A stretch of DNA of 64,000 nt from JADJGC01 sp964576925 (lineage in GTDB: Bacteria > Zixibacteria > MSB-5A5 > CAIYYT01): NCBI GenBank assembly GCA_964576925.1, contig CAZNWJ010000002.1, forward strand, positions 124,001 to 188,000. The letters are read 5' to 3'. Position 1 is the stretch's first letter. Every line of letters begins with the position of its first letter. Both the position numbers and the translations under genes were made by a program. Below are positions 25,218 to 35,100 of the stretch, piece by piece. The notes beneath the pieces are model-generated. The model made no database searches. It saw nothing but the letters and a program-made list of their open reading frames with translations, and was not told the DNA's origin.

Positions 25218-26242
25218 TGTTCTACCGCCTTGGCGGAGCCTTTTTCTATTCGTTTTTGGATGTGGCCGGTGACGTTAGTTGAAATCATCTCTGCCGCGCC
25301 CTTGATCGCATTGCGGATCGCTTTCTCCGAAGATTTGCCGTGGCCGATTACGCAGTTGCCGTTGATACCCAGGAGAGGGGCGCCGCCGTACTCAGCGTAA
25401 TCGAGCGATTTGCGCATGCGCCGCAGAAACGGTCCCATGAGAATCGCACCCGTCTTGGAAAACATGTTGGAACTGATCTGGCGACGTACCTTGGTTTCCA
25501 GCAACGTCTTGACCGACTCGGCGAATTTCAGAATCACGTTGCCGACAAAGCCGTCGCAGACGACGACATCGCATTTGCCTTCGAGAACGTCCCGCCCTTC
25601 CACATTGCCGACAAAATTGAAGGGGCCGCCTTTCAAGAGGTCGTGACTGGCCAGAACCAGTTCATTCCCCTTCGACGGTTCTTCGCCGATCGAGAGCAAG
25701 CCAACTTTCGGAGAGCGCACCTTGAGGATATCTTCGGAGTAGGACGCGCCCATCATGGCGAATTGGTAGAGATTTTCCGGTTTGGTATCGACATTGGCGC
25801 CAACGTCGATTACGAGCGTGCCGCTGTCGTGGAGATTGGGAAAGGTGGCGGCGATGGCCGGGCGGTGCACGCCGGGGATGCGGCCGAGCGTGAGTACAGC
25901 AGTCGCCATGACGGCGCCGGTATGTCCGGCCGAAACGACGGCGCTGACCTTGCCTTCCTTATGCATGCGCATGGCGACCGCAATCGAGGAGTTCTTTTTC
26001 CGCAGGGCCTCGGTTGCAAACATCTCCATGTCGACTGTCTCGTCGGCATGGGCGATAGTAATCGCCAGCGACGGTTCAGCGCCCACCTGCGCCAAGTGCT
26101 CTTTGAGCACGTCTTCCTCGCCGACAAGGACGATTTCATCGTTCTCGTTGCCGGGAGTGCGCAGATAAGTGACGGCGCCGGTTACCGCAGGCAACGGCCC
26201 GAGGTCGGCGCCCATGCAGTCAACGGCAATCTGTCGCTTCAA
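25214..26242 (-). CDS. plsX: Phosphate acyltransferase PlsX
   Basis: 342 residues. The N-terminus MKRQIAVDCMGADLGP and blocks such as SAGHTGAVMA and DGFVGNVILK are typical. PlsX makes acyl-phosphate from acyl-ACP and phosphate for the first step of phospholipid synthesis with PlsY. The start is a TTG: the family N-terminus begins here, and the next ATG would remove conserved residues. It lies 7 bp after rpmF. Confidence 0.95.
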   Translation of the reverse strand: MKRQIAVDCMGADLGPLPAVTGAVTYLRTPGNENDEIVLVGEEDVLKEHLAQVGAEPSLAITIAHADETVDMEMFATEALRKKNSSIAVAMRMHKEGKVSAVVSAGHTGAVMATAVLTLGRIPGVHRPAIAATFPNLHDSGTLVIDVGANVDTKPENLYQFAMMGASYSEDILKVRSPKVGLLSIGEEPSKGNELVLASHDLLKGGPFNFVGNVEGRDVLEGKCDVVVCDGFVGNVILKFAESVKTLLETKVRRQISSNMFSKTGAILMGPFLRRMRKSLDYAEYGGAPLLGINGNCVIGHGKSSEKAIRNAIKGAAEMISTNVTGHIQKRIEKGSAKAVEQ

Positions 26243-26249
26243 AACCTGA

Positions 26250-26432
26250 TCAGGCTTCCTTTCCTTCCAGGATCTGCTCGCCCCGGTAGTATCCGCAGGA
26301 AGGACAAATGTGATGGAGCATCTTCATTTCGCCGCAATTGCTGCATTCCGACATAGCCGGAATCGTCGCTTTATAATGAGTGCGGCGTTTGCGCCCGCGT
26401 TGCTTTGAGTGTCTTCGTTTTGGAAGTGGCAT
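26250..26432 (-). CDS. rpmF: 50S ribosomal protein L32
   Basis: 60 residues, basic N-terminus (PLPKRRHSKQRGRKRRTHYK) followed by a zinc-ribbon with CSNC (30-33) and CPSC (43-46), so this is the zinc-binding C+ form of L32. It lies between yceD and plsX, the standard bacterial arrangement linking ribosome and membrane-lipid synthesis. Confidence 0.96.
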   Translation of the reverse strand: MPLPKRRHSKQRGRKRRTHYKATIPAMSECSNCGEMKMLHHICPSCGYYRGEQILEGKEA

Positions 26433-26460
26433 TGTTCTCTCTTATGTTTAGCAGTTCATC

Positions 26461-26976
26461 TCAGCTATTTCTAAACTTGCGCAGCGCGTCCCAGCGCGGA
26501 TCCTGCCGGTCTTCCTGGCAGTTGCAAGTCGCTTCGTTTCTATTGATGCCGCAGGTGGGGCACAAACCCCGGCAGTCCTCGCGGCAGACCGGCTTCATCG
26601 GCACCTCAAGCGCGATCAAGTCGCGCAAGTGCTGATCGACCACATATTCGGTTTTCGAGGCCGACACCGCGACAAACTCGTCATCCTCGTCGTCGGACTC
26701 CGCCAGCGAGTCGTCGGCGACCAACTGCAACACGAGGTGCAGCGGCAGCGCGCACTCCGAGCGGAACTCTCCCAGGCAACGCGCGCAAGTATATTGTATC
26801 ACGTAGGCGACGGTACCATTGAGAAAAATCTCGTCGTCGATGCGCCAGGCCGAAAGGCGAAAGCTCACCGGACCCTGGACTGCCGCCAGATCCAATTGGA
26901 GATCCAGCTCCTCGGCGCTGGCCGAGAGATCCAGTTCGGTGGGATCAGCCGTAAGGGTGTCCAGCTGTATCTCCAT
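26461..26976 (-). CDS. YceD/DUF177 family protein
   Basis: 171 residues. It has two Cys pairs typical of the family, CARC near residue 75 and the C-terminal cluster CREDC...CPTCG...CNC, likely a metal site. YceD proteins affect 23S rRNA accumulation in E. coli and chloroplasts, and the gene is nearly always just upstream of rpmF, as here. The ATG at 26976 has almost no leader: a strong -10 box ends about 8 nt upstream and there is no normally spaced ribosome site. It is the first gene of the ten-gene operon. Confidence 0.9.
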   Translation of the reverse strand: MEIQLDTLTADPTELDLSASAEELDLQLDLAAVQGPVSFRLSAWRIDDEIFLNGTVAYVIQYTCARCLGEFRSECALPLHLVLQLVADDSLAESDDEDDEFVAVSASKTEYVVDQHLRDLIALEVPMKPVCREDCRGLCPTCGINRNEATCNCQEDRQDPRWDALRKFRNS

Positions 26977-26984
26977 AGCCTGCT

Positions 26985-27013
26985 AACCTATCTTCGTCAA
27001 CGGTTCTTGTCAA
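26985..27013 (-). promoter_or_regulatory. Strong sigma70 promoter of the yceD-fab-rnc-etfB operon
   Basis: On the minus strand consensus TTGACA (27008-27013), a 17-nt spacer and TAGGTT (26985-26990). The expected start of transcription is within a few bases of the yceD ATG at 26976, so the mRNA would be leaderless or nearly so. Confidence 0.6.
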
Positions 27014-27129
27014 GCACTATTGCCCGTTCCGACGCGGAGTCGCCCCCAGGCCGACGGCGGCAACTTGAGTCGCCTCAATCTGATAACGAAAAAGACAGCG
27101 TCGAGTTCACGCGAATTAGGCGTTCGCGG

Positions 27130-27933
27130 TCAGCGGAGCCCCGCGAAGAGATCGTCTTCTCGTTGCCTCCCGCTATTGACAAGAGAGAAAACCCGGTAGA
27201 ATTCCTGACGACCCCAGAGCGAAAGATGGTATTCCTCCGGCAGTGTCATGAGTTTGTCGTAGATCGTGAGTTGGGTGCGGTGGCACCGGATCGCCTCCCA
27301 CACGGCGCGCCAATAAGCCTCGGTATTGATGCTCGCGGTAATCGACCAATCGGGCCAGGGAGACGCCTGGCGCACGACCTCGTCGACTTTGATGGTTAGT
27401 TGCTTAAAGGCTGCCTGGTAGGCGTCCCAGGCCGGTTTGGCGGAAACAAAGTAATAGAGTTTTGAAACACCGTGTACCTGACCATCGCAAGGATAACTCG
27501 GATCAGCCGCCGCCACGATCGCCGCTCCCGCAAACTGCGAAATGGCGATGTGATCGGGATGACCATAGGCGCCGAACGGGTCAAAGGTCACCACCACCTG
27601 CGGGCGCTGTTCACGAATGAATGCCGCGATCTCCGGCACGATCTGCGTGGCTTCCGCACGATCCAGTTCGCTATCCATATAGGTGAGAATTCTAAGCTGT
27701 CCAACTTTCAAGACAGCAGCTGCCGTACGAAGTTCTTCCGCACGGACACGCCCGACTTCTTCGATGCCGGGGTGGACCTCGGAAAGGCCATAGCGTCCGC
27801 GCTGACCGGTAGTCGCGGTGAGCAGGCTGGTAGCCGCTCCTTCGGCGGCGTATTTGGCCAGAATACCGCCGGTGCCGAGCGATTCGTCGTCGGGGTGAGC
27901 CAGGATGCACATCAGACTCGGTTGGGGCGCCAT
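27130..27933 (-). CDS. PIG-L/LmbE family deacetylase
   Basis: 267 residues from the ATG at 27933, where GAAGGAG is well spaced; an in-frame start 11 codons upstream lacks one. The zinc-binding motif AHPDDE is at 12-17 and the second, HPDH, follows in FGAYGHPDHIAI. These enzymes remove acetyl from N-acetylglucosamine-type substrates (for example BshB in bacillithiol synthesis, MshB in mycothiol synthesis) or cleave similar conjugates such as mycothiol S-conjugates. The sequence resembles the bacillithiol/mycothiol branch in length and motif, but no bshA or bshC is in the window, so the substrate is open. It stands between the fab operon and ackA, probably with its own promoter. Confidence 0.82.
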   Translation of the reverse strand: MAPQPSLMCILAHPDDESLGTGGILAKYAAEGAATSLLTATTGQRGRYGLSEVHPGIEEVGRVRAEELRTAAAVLKVGQLRILTYMDSELDRAEATQIVPEIAAFIREQRPQVVVTFDPFGAYGHPDHIAISQFAGAAIVAAADPSYPCDGQVHGVSKLYYFVSAKPAWDAYQAAFKQLTIKVDEVVRQASPWPDWSITASINTEAYWRAVWEAIRCHRTQLTIYDKLMTLPEEYHLSLWGRQEFYRVFSLVNSGRQREDDLFAGLR

Positions 27934-28019
27934 TACGTAGACTCCTTCAGTAGACGTTAACTCCAATAAATACGCATTGTAAGGACAAGCAAGGTGAGAA
28001 TGCGGATAAGTAAAACGAA

Positions 28020-28044
28020 GCGCCGCCCCGGCTGGGGGCGGCGC
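28020..28044 (-). terminator. Terminator of the hbd-ackA operon
   Basis: A 10-bp perfect GC stem (28020-28029 with 28035-28044, 5-nt loop) is followed on the minus strand by TTCGTTTTAC. It lies 33 bp after the ackA stop codon. Confidence 0.75.
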
Positions 28045-28076
28045 GGAAACTACGGTAACTGAAATCGGCGAGGCGC

Positions 28077-29276
28077 TTACTTGTTGATCAACTCGGCAGT
28101 GTCGAGCGCAATCACGAGTTCCTCATTGGCCGGGACCACAACGACCTTGACCTTGGCTGCCGCCTTGGAGATCACTGCCTCTTTGCCGCGCGCGGAAGCG
28201 TTGGCCGCGGCATCGAGTTCGATGCCCATGAACTCCAGGCCACTGACGCACGCCTGCCGGACTTCGGCCGAGTTTTCGCCGATACCGGCAGAAAACACGA
28301 TGGCGTCCAGTCCACCCATCGCTGCGGCGTAAGCGCCGAGGTATTTCTTGACGCGATAGCAATAGATGTCGAAGGCCAGCTTCGCCGACTTGGTCCCGTT
28401 CTTCATTTCCTCGAGAATTTCGCGCATGTCGGAGGAGACGCCGCTCACGCCGACAAGTCCGGAGTGCTTATTAAGCATCGTGTTCGCTTCGTGCAACGAG
28501 AGCTCTTCCTTACCGATCATGTGCAGGATGATCGCCGGATCAATGTCGCCGCAGCGGGTACCCATCATTAGGCCTTCAAGGGGAGTGAAGCCCATTGTAG
28601 TATCGACCGAGATACCGTTGTCGACAGCCGACATCGAGGCGCCGTTCCCGAGATGGCAGGTTATTATCTTGAGCTTTTCGCGCGTGGTGTCGAGGAGCTC
28701 GGCAGCCCGCTTCGAGACAAAATGGTGATTCATGCCGTGGAAACCGTAGCGGCGGATGCGGTACTTGCGGTACAAGATATACGGCAGCGGATAAATGTAG
28801 GCATGTTCCGGCATCCGGTGATGAAACGCCGTATCGAAAACGGCGACATTGGGAACATTGGGAAGGTTAGTCATCGCGGCATTGATCCCGCGGATATTGT
28901 GCGGATTATGCAGCGGCGCGAGTTCGATCAGCTTCCGCAATTCCAGCATGCACTCCGGTGTGATTACGCACGATTCGGTAAAATGCTCGCCGCCATGCAC
29001 GACCCGGTGTCCAACGGCCGCGATTTCTTCGCGGTTCTTGATCACACCGTGATTGGGAGAAAGCAAGATCGCTATGACATGCTCTATCGCGACAGTGTGA
29101 TCGAGCATCTCTGAAGAAATGGTGACTTCCGGGCGATCATGCGGCTTGTGCACGAGCACCGCTCCCGACATGCCGATACGTGAAACCATGCCCTTTGCGA
29201 GGCAGAAGTTGCTGGGTAGTTCAAAAAGCTGGTACTTGACAGAAGACGAGCCACAGTTGAGAACTAAGATGATCAT
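28077..29276 (-). CDS. ackA: Acetate kinase
   Basis: 399 residues, full length. Recognised by LVLNCGSSSVKYQLF at the start, HRVVHGGEHF, RYGFHGMNHHFVS and HLGNGAS, plus the C-terminal GIGENSAEVR. It interconverts acetyl phosphate plus ADP and acetate plus ATP, giving ATP in fermentation. The signature usually reading HGTSH is HGMNHH here. GGAGCG lies 6 nt before the ATG and overlaps the end of hbd. There is no pta beside it; the neighbour is hbd instead. Confidence 0.94.
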   Translation of the reverse strand: MIILVLNCGSSSVKYQLFELPSNFCLAKGMVSRIGMSGAVLVHKPHDRPEVTISSEMLDHTVAIEHVIAILLSPNHGVIKNREEIAAVGHRVVHGGEHFTESCVITPECMLELRKLIELAPLHNPHNIRGINAAMTNLPNVPNVAVFDTAFHHRMPEHAYIYPLPYILYRKYRIRRYGFHGMNHHFVSKRAAELLDTTREKLKIITCHLGNGASMSAVDNGISVDTTMGFTPLEGLMMGTRCGDIDPAIILHMIGKEELSLHEANTMLNKHSGLVGVSGVSSDMREILEEMKNGTKSAKLAFDIYCYRVKKYLGAYAAAMGGLDAIVFSAGIGENSAEVRQACVSGLEFMGIELDAAANASARGKEAVISKAAAKVKVVVVPANEELVIALDTAELINK

Positions 29277-29278
29277 GA

Positions 29279-30157
29279 TTACGCTCCTTCAATCCGGTTG
29301 CCGTCTTCGTCATACTTGAAGAATCCCTGGCCGGTCTTGACGCCGAGGTGTCCGGCACGCACCATTTTGCGGAGCAGCGGGCAAGGGTTGTATTTGTGCT
29401 CTGAGAGTTCTTTCAGGAGGTTATCCATCATCGCCATCACTTCATCGAGTCCCATCATATCGGCCAGAGCGAGCGGCCCCATGTTGAACCCGAAGCCGAG
29501 TTTCATGGCGTTGTCGATATCTTCCGGAGTCGAGATTCCTTCCATGACGACATGCATCGCTTCATTGAGGAACGGGACGATGATGCGAGTGGTGACATAG
29601 CCGGGGTATTCGTTTACCGGAATCGGCTTCTTGTTCAGCTTGACGGCAAAATCCTGTGCGAGTTTGTAAGTCTCGTCTGAGGTCTTAAGACCGCGCACGA
29701 CCTCGACCATCGGTACCTTGTGAACCGGGTTCAGGAAGTGCAGGCCGATGATTTTCTCCGGGCGACCGGTCGCCGAAGCCAACTGAGATATTGAAAGCGT
29801 CGAGGTATTCGAAATGAAGATGGCTTCCGGCGTGCAAAGCTTATCGAGCCTGGCAAAGAGCTCTCGCTTCATCTCGATATTTTCGGGGATGGCCTCGATC
29901 ACGATGCGCGCCTTCTTGACTTGATTGATGTCGGTGCTCGCTTTGACGCGCGAGAGGATTGCTTTCTTCTCGGATTTGGTGATGCCCCATTTCTCGATTT
30001 CGCGATCGAGTGAATCCGACAAGAAATCGACCGAGTGCTTGAGAATCTCGTCGGAGAGGTCGTGGAGAATGACCTCGGTACCTGTCTCGGCGATGGTGCG
30101 GGCAATCCCCTGCCCCATCGTTCCGGCTCCTACGATGACTATTTTATCTGACGCCAT
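29279..30157 (-). CDS. hbd: 3-hydroxyacyl-CoA (3-hydroxybutyryl-CoA) dehydrogenase
   Basis: 292 residues, the length of the single-function enzyme. NAD-binding GAGTMGQGIA is near the N-terminus, SNTS and HFLNPVHKVPMVEVV mark the active site, and GFGFNMGPLALADMMGLD marks the C-terminal domain. It converts 3-hydroxyacyl-CoA and acetoacetyl-CoA in butyrate metabolism or beta-oxidation. It is 2 bp upstream of ackA and likely cotranscribed, linking acyl-CoA metabolism to acetate formation. GAGGA precedes the ATG. Confidence 0.92.
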   Translation of the reverse strand: MASDKIVIVGAGTMGQGIARTIAETGTEVILHDLSDEILKHSVDFLSDSLDREIEKWGITKSEKKAILSRVKASTDINQVKKARIVIEAIPENIEMKRELFARLDKLCTPEAIFISNTSTLSISQLASATGRPEKIIGLHFLNPVHKVPMVEVVRGLKTSDETYKLAQDFAVKLNKKPIPVNEYPGYVTTRIIVPFLNEAMHVVMEGISTPEDIDNAMKLGFGFNMGPLALADMMGLDEVMAMMDNLLKELSEHKYNPCPLLRKMVRAGHLGVKTGQGFFKYDEDGNRIEGA

Positions 30158-30233
30158 TTTGTCCTCTTTCCATCACAAACAAATAGCTCGCCGATGGTCT
30201 AATACAAAGAATATCGACCAAAACACGGCGGCG

Positions 30234-30262
30234 AATATAACCGCGACGGTATTCTTTGGCAA
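30234..30262 (-). promoter_or_regulatory. Candidate sigma70 promoter of hbd-ackA
   Basis: On the minus strand TTGCCA (30257-30262), a 17-nt spacer and TATATT (30234-30239), about 70 nt upstream of the hbd ATG. Confidence 0.5.
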
Positions 30263-30331
30263 AGACTTTGTGAAATCTGTAACTATCTGAGCTGGTTAAG
30301 ATTAGTTGATGCTTAGCTAAGTCATTTATTA

Positions 30332-31261
30332 TCAACGAATCGGTGAGTCTGGGGTCTCTCCGTCGGCTGGCTCATAAGGGTCGACATGGATGACAACATG
30401 GGCTGGTTCGAGACGTTTGCCGATCTGCTGTTCAAGTTCATCAGCGATATGATGAGCATCGATCAATGTTGTGTTGGCGGCGATCACAATGTGCATGTCG
30501 ACATGGCGGTAGGCACCTGATTTTCTGGTTCGCATATCGTGGAATGATAACACGCGTTCATCCGCACGTATGATGGCTTCGATCTCCATGATTTCCGAGC
30601 TCGGAAGGCTGGAGTCCATTAGGTGAGTGCCGGCCTGCCGCGTTAACCGCCAGCCGATGCGGAGGATGAGGAACGCAACGATAATTGCTACGATAGGGTC
30701 GATGATCGACCAGCCGGTTATCCAGACCAGCAACAACCCGACCGCAACGCCGATCGAGGTGTAGACATCTGTTGCCAGGTGTTGGGCGTCAGTCTCGAGG
30801 GCGAGTGAGTCTTCCTCGCGGGCGACGCGAAAGAGGTAACGGGCAACAAAGGTGTTCAACAAGACGGATACCAGCATGACACCGGTGCCGAGTCCGAGGT
30901 GTTCGACTTCCCCTCCGGAGACGATGCGCTTGATTGCCTCGTAGATAATCCAAATGGCGGCAATCAGGATGAGTGCTGCCTCGATCGCCCCGGAGATACT
31001 CTCAGCTTTGCCGTGCCCGAAAGGATGGTCATCATCGGGAGGCTTGTCGGAAATACGCACCGAAAAGAGCGCGACGACAGCCGCCAGGAGATCGTTCGCC
31101 GAGTGAATCGCTTCAGAGAGAATACTCACCGACCCGGAAACGATTCCGACCACAAGTTTGAGAGCCACTAAGGTCGAATTCGAGAGAACCGAAACCAGCG
31201 CGGCTCTGGTTTTGCGCGAAAACCTGTGCGGCAAAAGGTCCGATGGTGGCATCGATGACAT
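30332..31261 (-). CDS. Cation diffusion facilitator family transporter
   Basis: 309 residues from the ATG at 31261; no good ribosome site marks the start, and a second ATG lies three codons further in. The protein has about six membrane segments, then a cytoplasmic domain. The metal site shows HxxxD in both membrane helices (H53-D57 in AIHSAND, H161-D165 in QHLATDV), the pattern of zinc-type CDF proteins, and a DDDHPFGHGK loop. It would export Zn(II), perhaps Cd or Co, by proton exchange at the inner membrane. The soluble domain contains HDMRTRKSGAYRHVDMHIV, normal for the family. It is divergent from the following gene. Confidence 0.9.
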   Translation of the reverse strand: MSSMPPSDLLPHRFSRKTRAALVSVLSNSTLVALKLVVGIVSGSVSILSEAIHSANDLLAAVVALFSVRISDKPPDDDHPFGHGKAESISGAIEAALILIAAIWIIYEAIKRIVSGGEVEHLGLGTGVMLVSVLLNTFVARYLFRVAREEDSLALETDAQHLATDVYTSIGVAVGLLLVWITGWSIIDPIVAIIVAFLILRIGWRLTRQAGTHLMDSSLPSSEIMEIEAIIRADERVLSFHDMRTRKSGAYRHVDMHIVIAANTTLIDAHHIADELEQQIGKRLEPAHVVIHVDPYEPADGETPDSPIR

Positions 31262-31387
31262 GTCGCTTATCCGAATTGGCTTGCAGCGAAATTCATTTTG
31301 TGGGAATCTATACATGGTGGACATGAAGAACAATCAGTTTTGCTGCACATTCTCCGGCCGCAGCAGAAAACAGCAGCGGAGCTCCCC

Positions 31388-31900
31388 ATGAGCCGTCGCG
31401 CCGCTGTGATCCTGGTGCTAAGCATGCAGTGGTTCCTGTTGGGTGGAGTAATGTTGGCGCTCGCGTTCACAAAGCCGCACACGTGGTTCTTGATGCAACG
31501 TCCCCTGGGCTTGGCTTTGGCAGTTTGCGGCATCGTCATTGTGATCCTCGCGTTTCGCGAACACCGCAAAATCAATCGATCCGCCATAATCAACATGGCG
31601 CCGGTCCCAAAGCCCGAGTCTGAGTTGGTAACCTCGGGAATCTACGCTGTTGTCCGGCACCCACTCTATGCCGCGGCGATAATCACCAGCGTTGGATTGA
31701 TGCTGCTCCACGGCTCTGCGGCTGTTGGCCTGACTTGCGCGCTTACGATTGTCTTCTACTCCTTCAAATCAAGTTATGAGGAAACGCTCTTGCGTGAACA
31801 TTACCCCGGCTATGAAGTCTACATGAAAGAGACTGGACGGCTGTGGCCGCGCTGCCGTAGCAGGACGACAAAGAAAAGTCCTGCCCCGCCACGAAGATAA
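31388..31900 (+). CDS. Isoprenylcysteine carboxyl methyltransferase-like membrane protein
   Basis: 170 residues from the ATG at 31388, preceded by GGAG at 7 nt; the frame runs further upstream but that part looks noncoding. Four or so membrane segments and the motifs SGIYAVVRHPLYAA and YPGYEVYMKETGRLWPR place it in the ICMT/PEMT-like family, membrane methyltransferases that use S-adenosylmethionine. In bacteria the substrates are mostly unknown (phospholipids, quinones or thiols are candidates). It is divergent from the CDF transporter. Confidence 0.78.
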   Translation: MSRRAAVILVLSMQWFLLGGVMLALAFTKPHTWFLMQRPLGLALAVCGIVIVILAFREHRKINRSAIINMAPVPKPESELVTSGIYAVVRHPLYAAAIITSVGLMLLHGSAAVGLTCALTIVFYSFKSSYEETLLREHYPGYEVYMKETGRLWPRCRSRTTKKSPAPPRR

Positions 31901-32046
31901 ATCGATCAACTCTCACGCTGCTGTGTACAAAGGATAAAATGGTCAATGAGCCGGCGACCTTGGTGTCGCCCATGGGCCTAATATCTAAAGGGCTTTGTCG
32001 AAAGAGATTTGACGAGTTAGTTTCCATCATTAAGGGGTAAGGCGTC

Positions 32047-32139
32047 ATGAAGTGTTTCAATCAATCTACGTCTGCATTGTATCGCGTCAGGAATGCGCGC
32101 TTGAAATCATCGTGCCCGAATGGAGGACCAAGTGAATAG
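32047..32139 (+). CDS. Possible 30-codon leader ORF overlapping the A2M start
   Basis: An ATG at 32047 with GGGG/AAGG shortly upstream opens a 30-residue frame whose TAG (32137-32139) lies just past the GTG start of the alpha-2-macroglobulin gene (32132), an 8-bp overlap. The peptide (MKCFNQSTSALYRVRNARLK...) resembles nothing known to me. It could couple translation, or be chance. Confidence 0.25.
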   Translation: MKCFNQSTSALYRVRNARLKSSCPNGGPSE

Positions 32140-35100
32140 GAATGTGAAGGGTGGAGTGAGTCGTGGACTCCTCTACGCCGTGATCGCTGTCATGGGACTG
32201 ACAATTCTGGTTGGGGTGATCTATTTCGGTACCGCCAGTAGCGGCAACGCGGTGAAAGTCGAGATGTTTTCACCGCTGAACGAAGTACCGCAGACTACCA
32301 ATTTTACGGTGAGTTTTTCGCGGGAGATAGCGGCTGATTCAGTCCTGGGCCGGACGGTACTCGAAGAGCTCATCGTATTTGAACCGAGGATTCCGGGCAA
32401 GTTCGAGTGGATCGCGGGCGACAAGATTCGTTTCTTCCCCGAGGTGATCTTGGCGCCGTCGACGCGATACACTGCAGAGATTTCGTCGCGAGTAGCCGAG
32501 GCGGCCGGAATGAACTTGCGCGGGGAGCGCCGTTTCGAGTTCTACACGCCACAACTAAGGGTCAATTCAGCGGTCTTGAATTATGACTTGCACGCCGAGT
32601 CTGACCAGCTCGCCGACCTTCAGGCTTCAATCGAATTCAATTATCCGGTCGACCCGGGCGCAGTGGAAGCATTCATTTCGATCTTGTCCGAAGACGGCGG
32701 AAAGCTGCCATTCGAACTTCAGACGCACGAGCCTTCAGCCTTCTTAAGCCTGGTCGCGCGAAATGCCGCCCGCGGTGATGATGAAAAGCAACTTCGACTC
32801 AAAATCGGCAAAGGATTGAAATGTGTTGGCGGCGCGATCGGACTCGCTGATGACTATGTCTCTCCACTCAACCTGCCGGGCCGCGTCGATCTGCGCGTCG
32901 AGGAGATTCTCCCGGCGCCCTATGACCCGTCGGGACCGGCGATTCGCATCAGATTTAATCTGCCGGTTAGTTCTGAAGCGGCCGCAAGATACGTTACGGT
33001 TAGTCCGGATGTAAAATTCAAGGCCGGAGCGATGCATCGATACCTCGATCTGCGGGGCAATTTCAGCACGCAAACGACCTATCAAGTAAAGGTGGCGCCG
33101 GGTCTGCGAGCCGTCGATGGTTCCGAACTTAAGCGCGAAGTCGCCGCTGCGGTCAACCTGCAGCAGCGGAGCATTCCGCCGCAAGTCGACTTCGTCGGAG
33201 ACGGCTTCTATCTGACTCGCTCGGGTGATCTGAACATCGGCGTCTCGACGATCAACGTCGACAAAGTGGCCCTGGAAATCGAACAGGTCTTCGCCAACAA
33301 CCTCGTCTACCTGCTCAACACGAACGACCTTGCGGCCAGTGGCCGCTGGTACGACTGGGTTTACAACATGGAAGCAATAGGGCGCACGCTCAAAGAATGG
33401 GACCTGACAGTCGCGAATCGCACCAACGAGGAAGTTGTCACACCCGTCAACGTGCGCGCATATCTCCACGAAGACCGCGTCGGTATCTACCGCCTGACGG
33501 CACGCGAAGAGCGCAGCCGCTGGAATATGTCGGCCAAGTGGATCGTAGCGACCGATCTGGGAATCCTAGTCAAGCGCTCGCGCGATCAATTGTGGATCTG
33601 GGTAAATTCTCTGAGCACGCTTCAGCCGATACCCGAAGTCCAGATCACGCTCCTGAGCCGCAACAACCAGAAGCTGGCGACGGCAAGGACCGACAAAGAC
33701 GGTGTCGCTGTGATCAAGAACTACGCTGCGCTGGAGGCCGGTCTGGATCCATATCTGATTCTGGCCGAAAGGGGTAATGATCTTTCGTTCGTGGAGATTA
33801 CGCGGCGGTTAATTCCGACGACCGACTTTGATGTTGCCGGCGCGCCCTACCTGGCAGGCGGCTACGAAGGCTATCTCTACCTCGAGCGGGATATCTATCG
33901 ACCTGGCGAGACGGCGCACCTTGCCGCCGTCGTTCGCGGCGCCAACGCTTCTGTGCCGGAACCGTTTCCGATTCGATTGCGGGTCACCGGCCCGGACGGT
34001 AAGCTGATCAACGAGCAGCGAGCGCAACTCAACGAACAAGGTGCCGCGCAATTCGACGTTCCGATTCGTGACTACCTGATGACGGGACGATACGCCGCTT
34101 CGCTCCTGATCGGCGAGGAAGACGAAATCGGGCATACGCGCTTCAGTGTGGAGGAATTCATCCCGGACCGGATGAAGGTAACGCTGACGCCCGAAAAGAA
34201 GTCGTACGCGGTGAAGGATGTCATCAAACTTGGCATCAACGCCGTTACGCTATTTGGGCCGCCGGCCTCTGGGCGATCCGTCAGCGGCGAAGTTGCGATC
34301 GAGCCGGCTGTCTTCGCTCCGGAGAAATTCAAGTCGTTCACCTTCGCGAATTCGACAAGAGCGTTCAAGGAACAAAAGCACCCCTTGGCCGAAGCGAAAC
34401 TCGACGACGAAGGCCGGATCAGCTACAGCTTCGTGGTTCTTGACTCCCTGCTGCCGCCATCATCCCTGCGCGGTGTATTCTCGGCAACCGTATTGGAGCC
34501 GGGCGGTCGCGGGGTGACCGCTTACGCTGGGGCGCAGATCAATCCCTACCCGTTTTATGTCGGATTGCGCCAGGGTCAGGAGGGATATAGCAAGCCGCAT
34601 ACGCCGACTCCATTTGAGTTCATAGTCACCGACCCCGAGGGCGCCGCAGTATCAGGGCGTGAGGTCGAAGTCGTTCTGCAGAGGATTTATTGGCAAAGCA
34701 TCCTCAGGAACGATCCGGCCCGCGGATATTATCGATATCTCTCCGAAGAAGTGGTGGAGGAGGTTGATCGCTTCATTGTTGAATCGCGAGCCGCGATCGG
34801 CAGCTTCTCAGTGACGCCACAGCAATACGGCAAATACCGGGTGCTGGCGACCGACGTTGCCGGGAGCGGTTCAGCCTCGCTTGATTTCTACTCCTCGGGG
34901 TGGGGCTACGCGCCGTGGGCGATGGACAACCCGGATCGCATCGAGATCGACTTCGACAAGGAATCATATGATCCGGGCGATGTCGCGGTGGTCCAGGTGC
35001 GCGCGCCGTTCGGTGGAAAATTGCTCTTAACGGTCGAGCGCGAACGCGTCTTCTCGCACCAAATCATGACTCTCAAGGAGAACACAGCGACAATCAAACT

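Noticed and set aside
24117..26356. Long plus-strand frames opposite fabH and plsX
   Set aside because: Shadows of well-conserved genes; the coding strand is fixed by catalytic motifs and operon order.
26629..27399. 256-codon plus-strand frame across yceD and the PIG-L gene
   Set aside because: It crosses two genes and their intergenic promoter on the opposite strand; both minus-strand genes have clear motifs.
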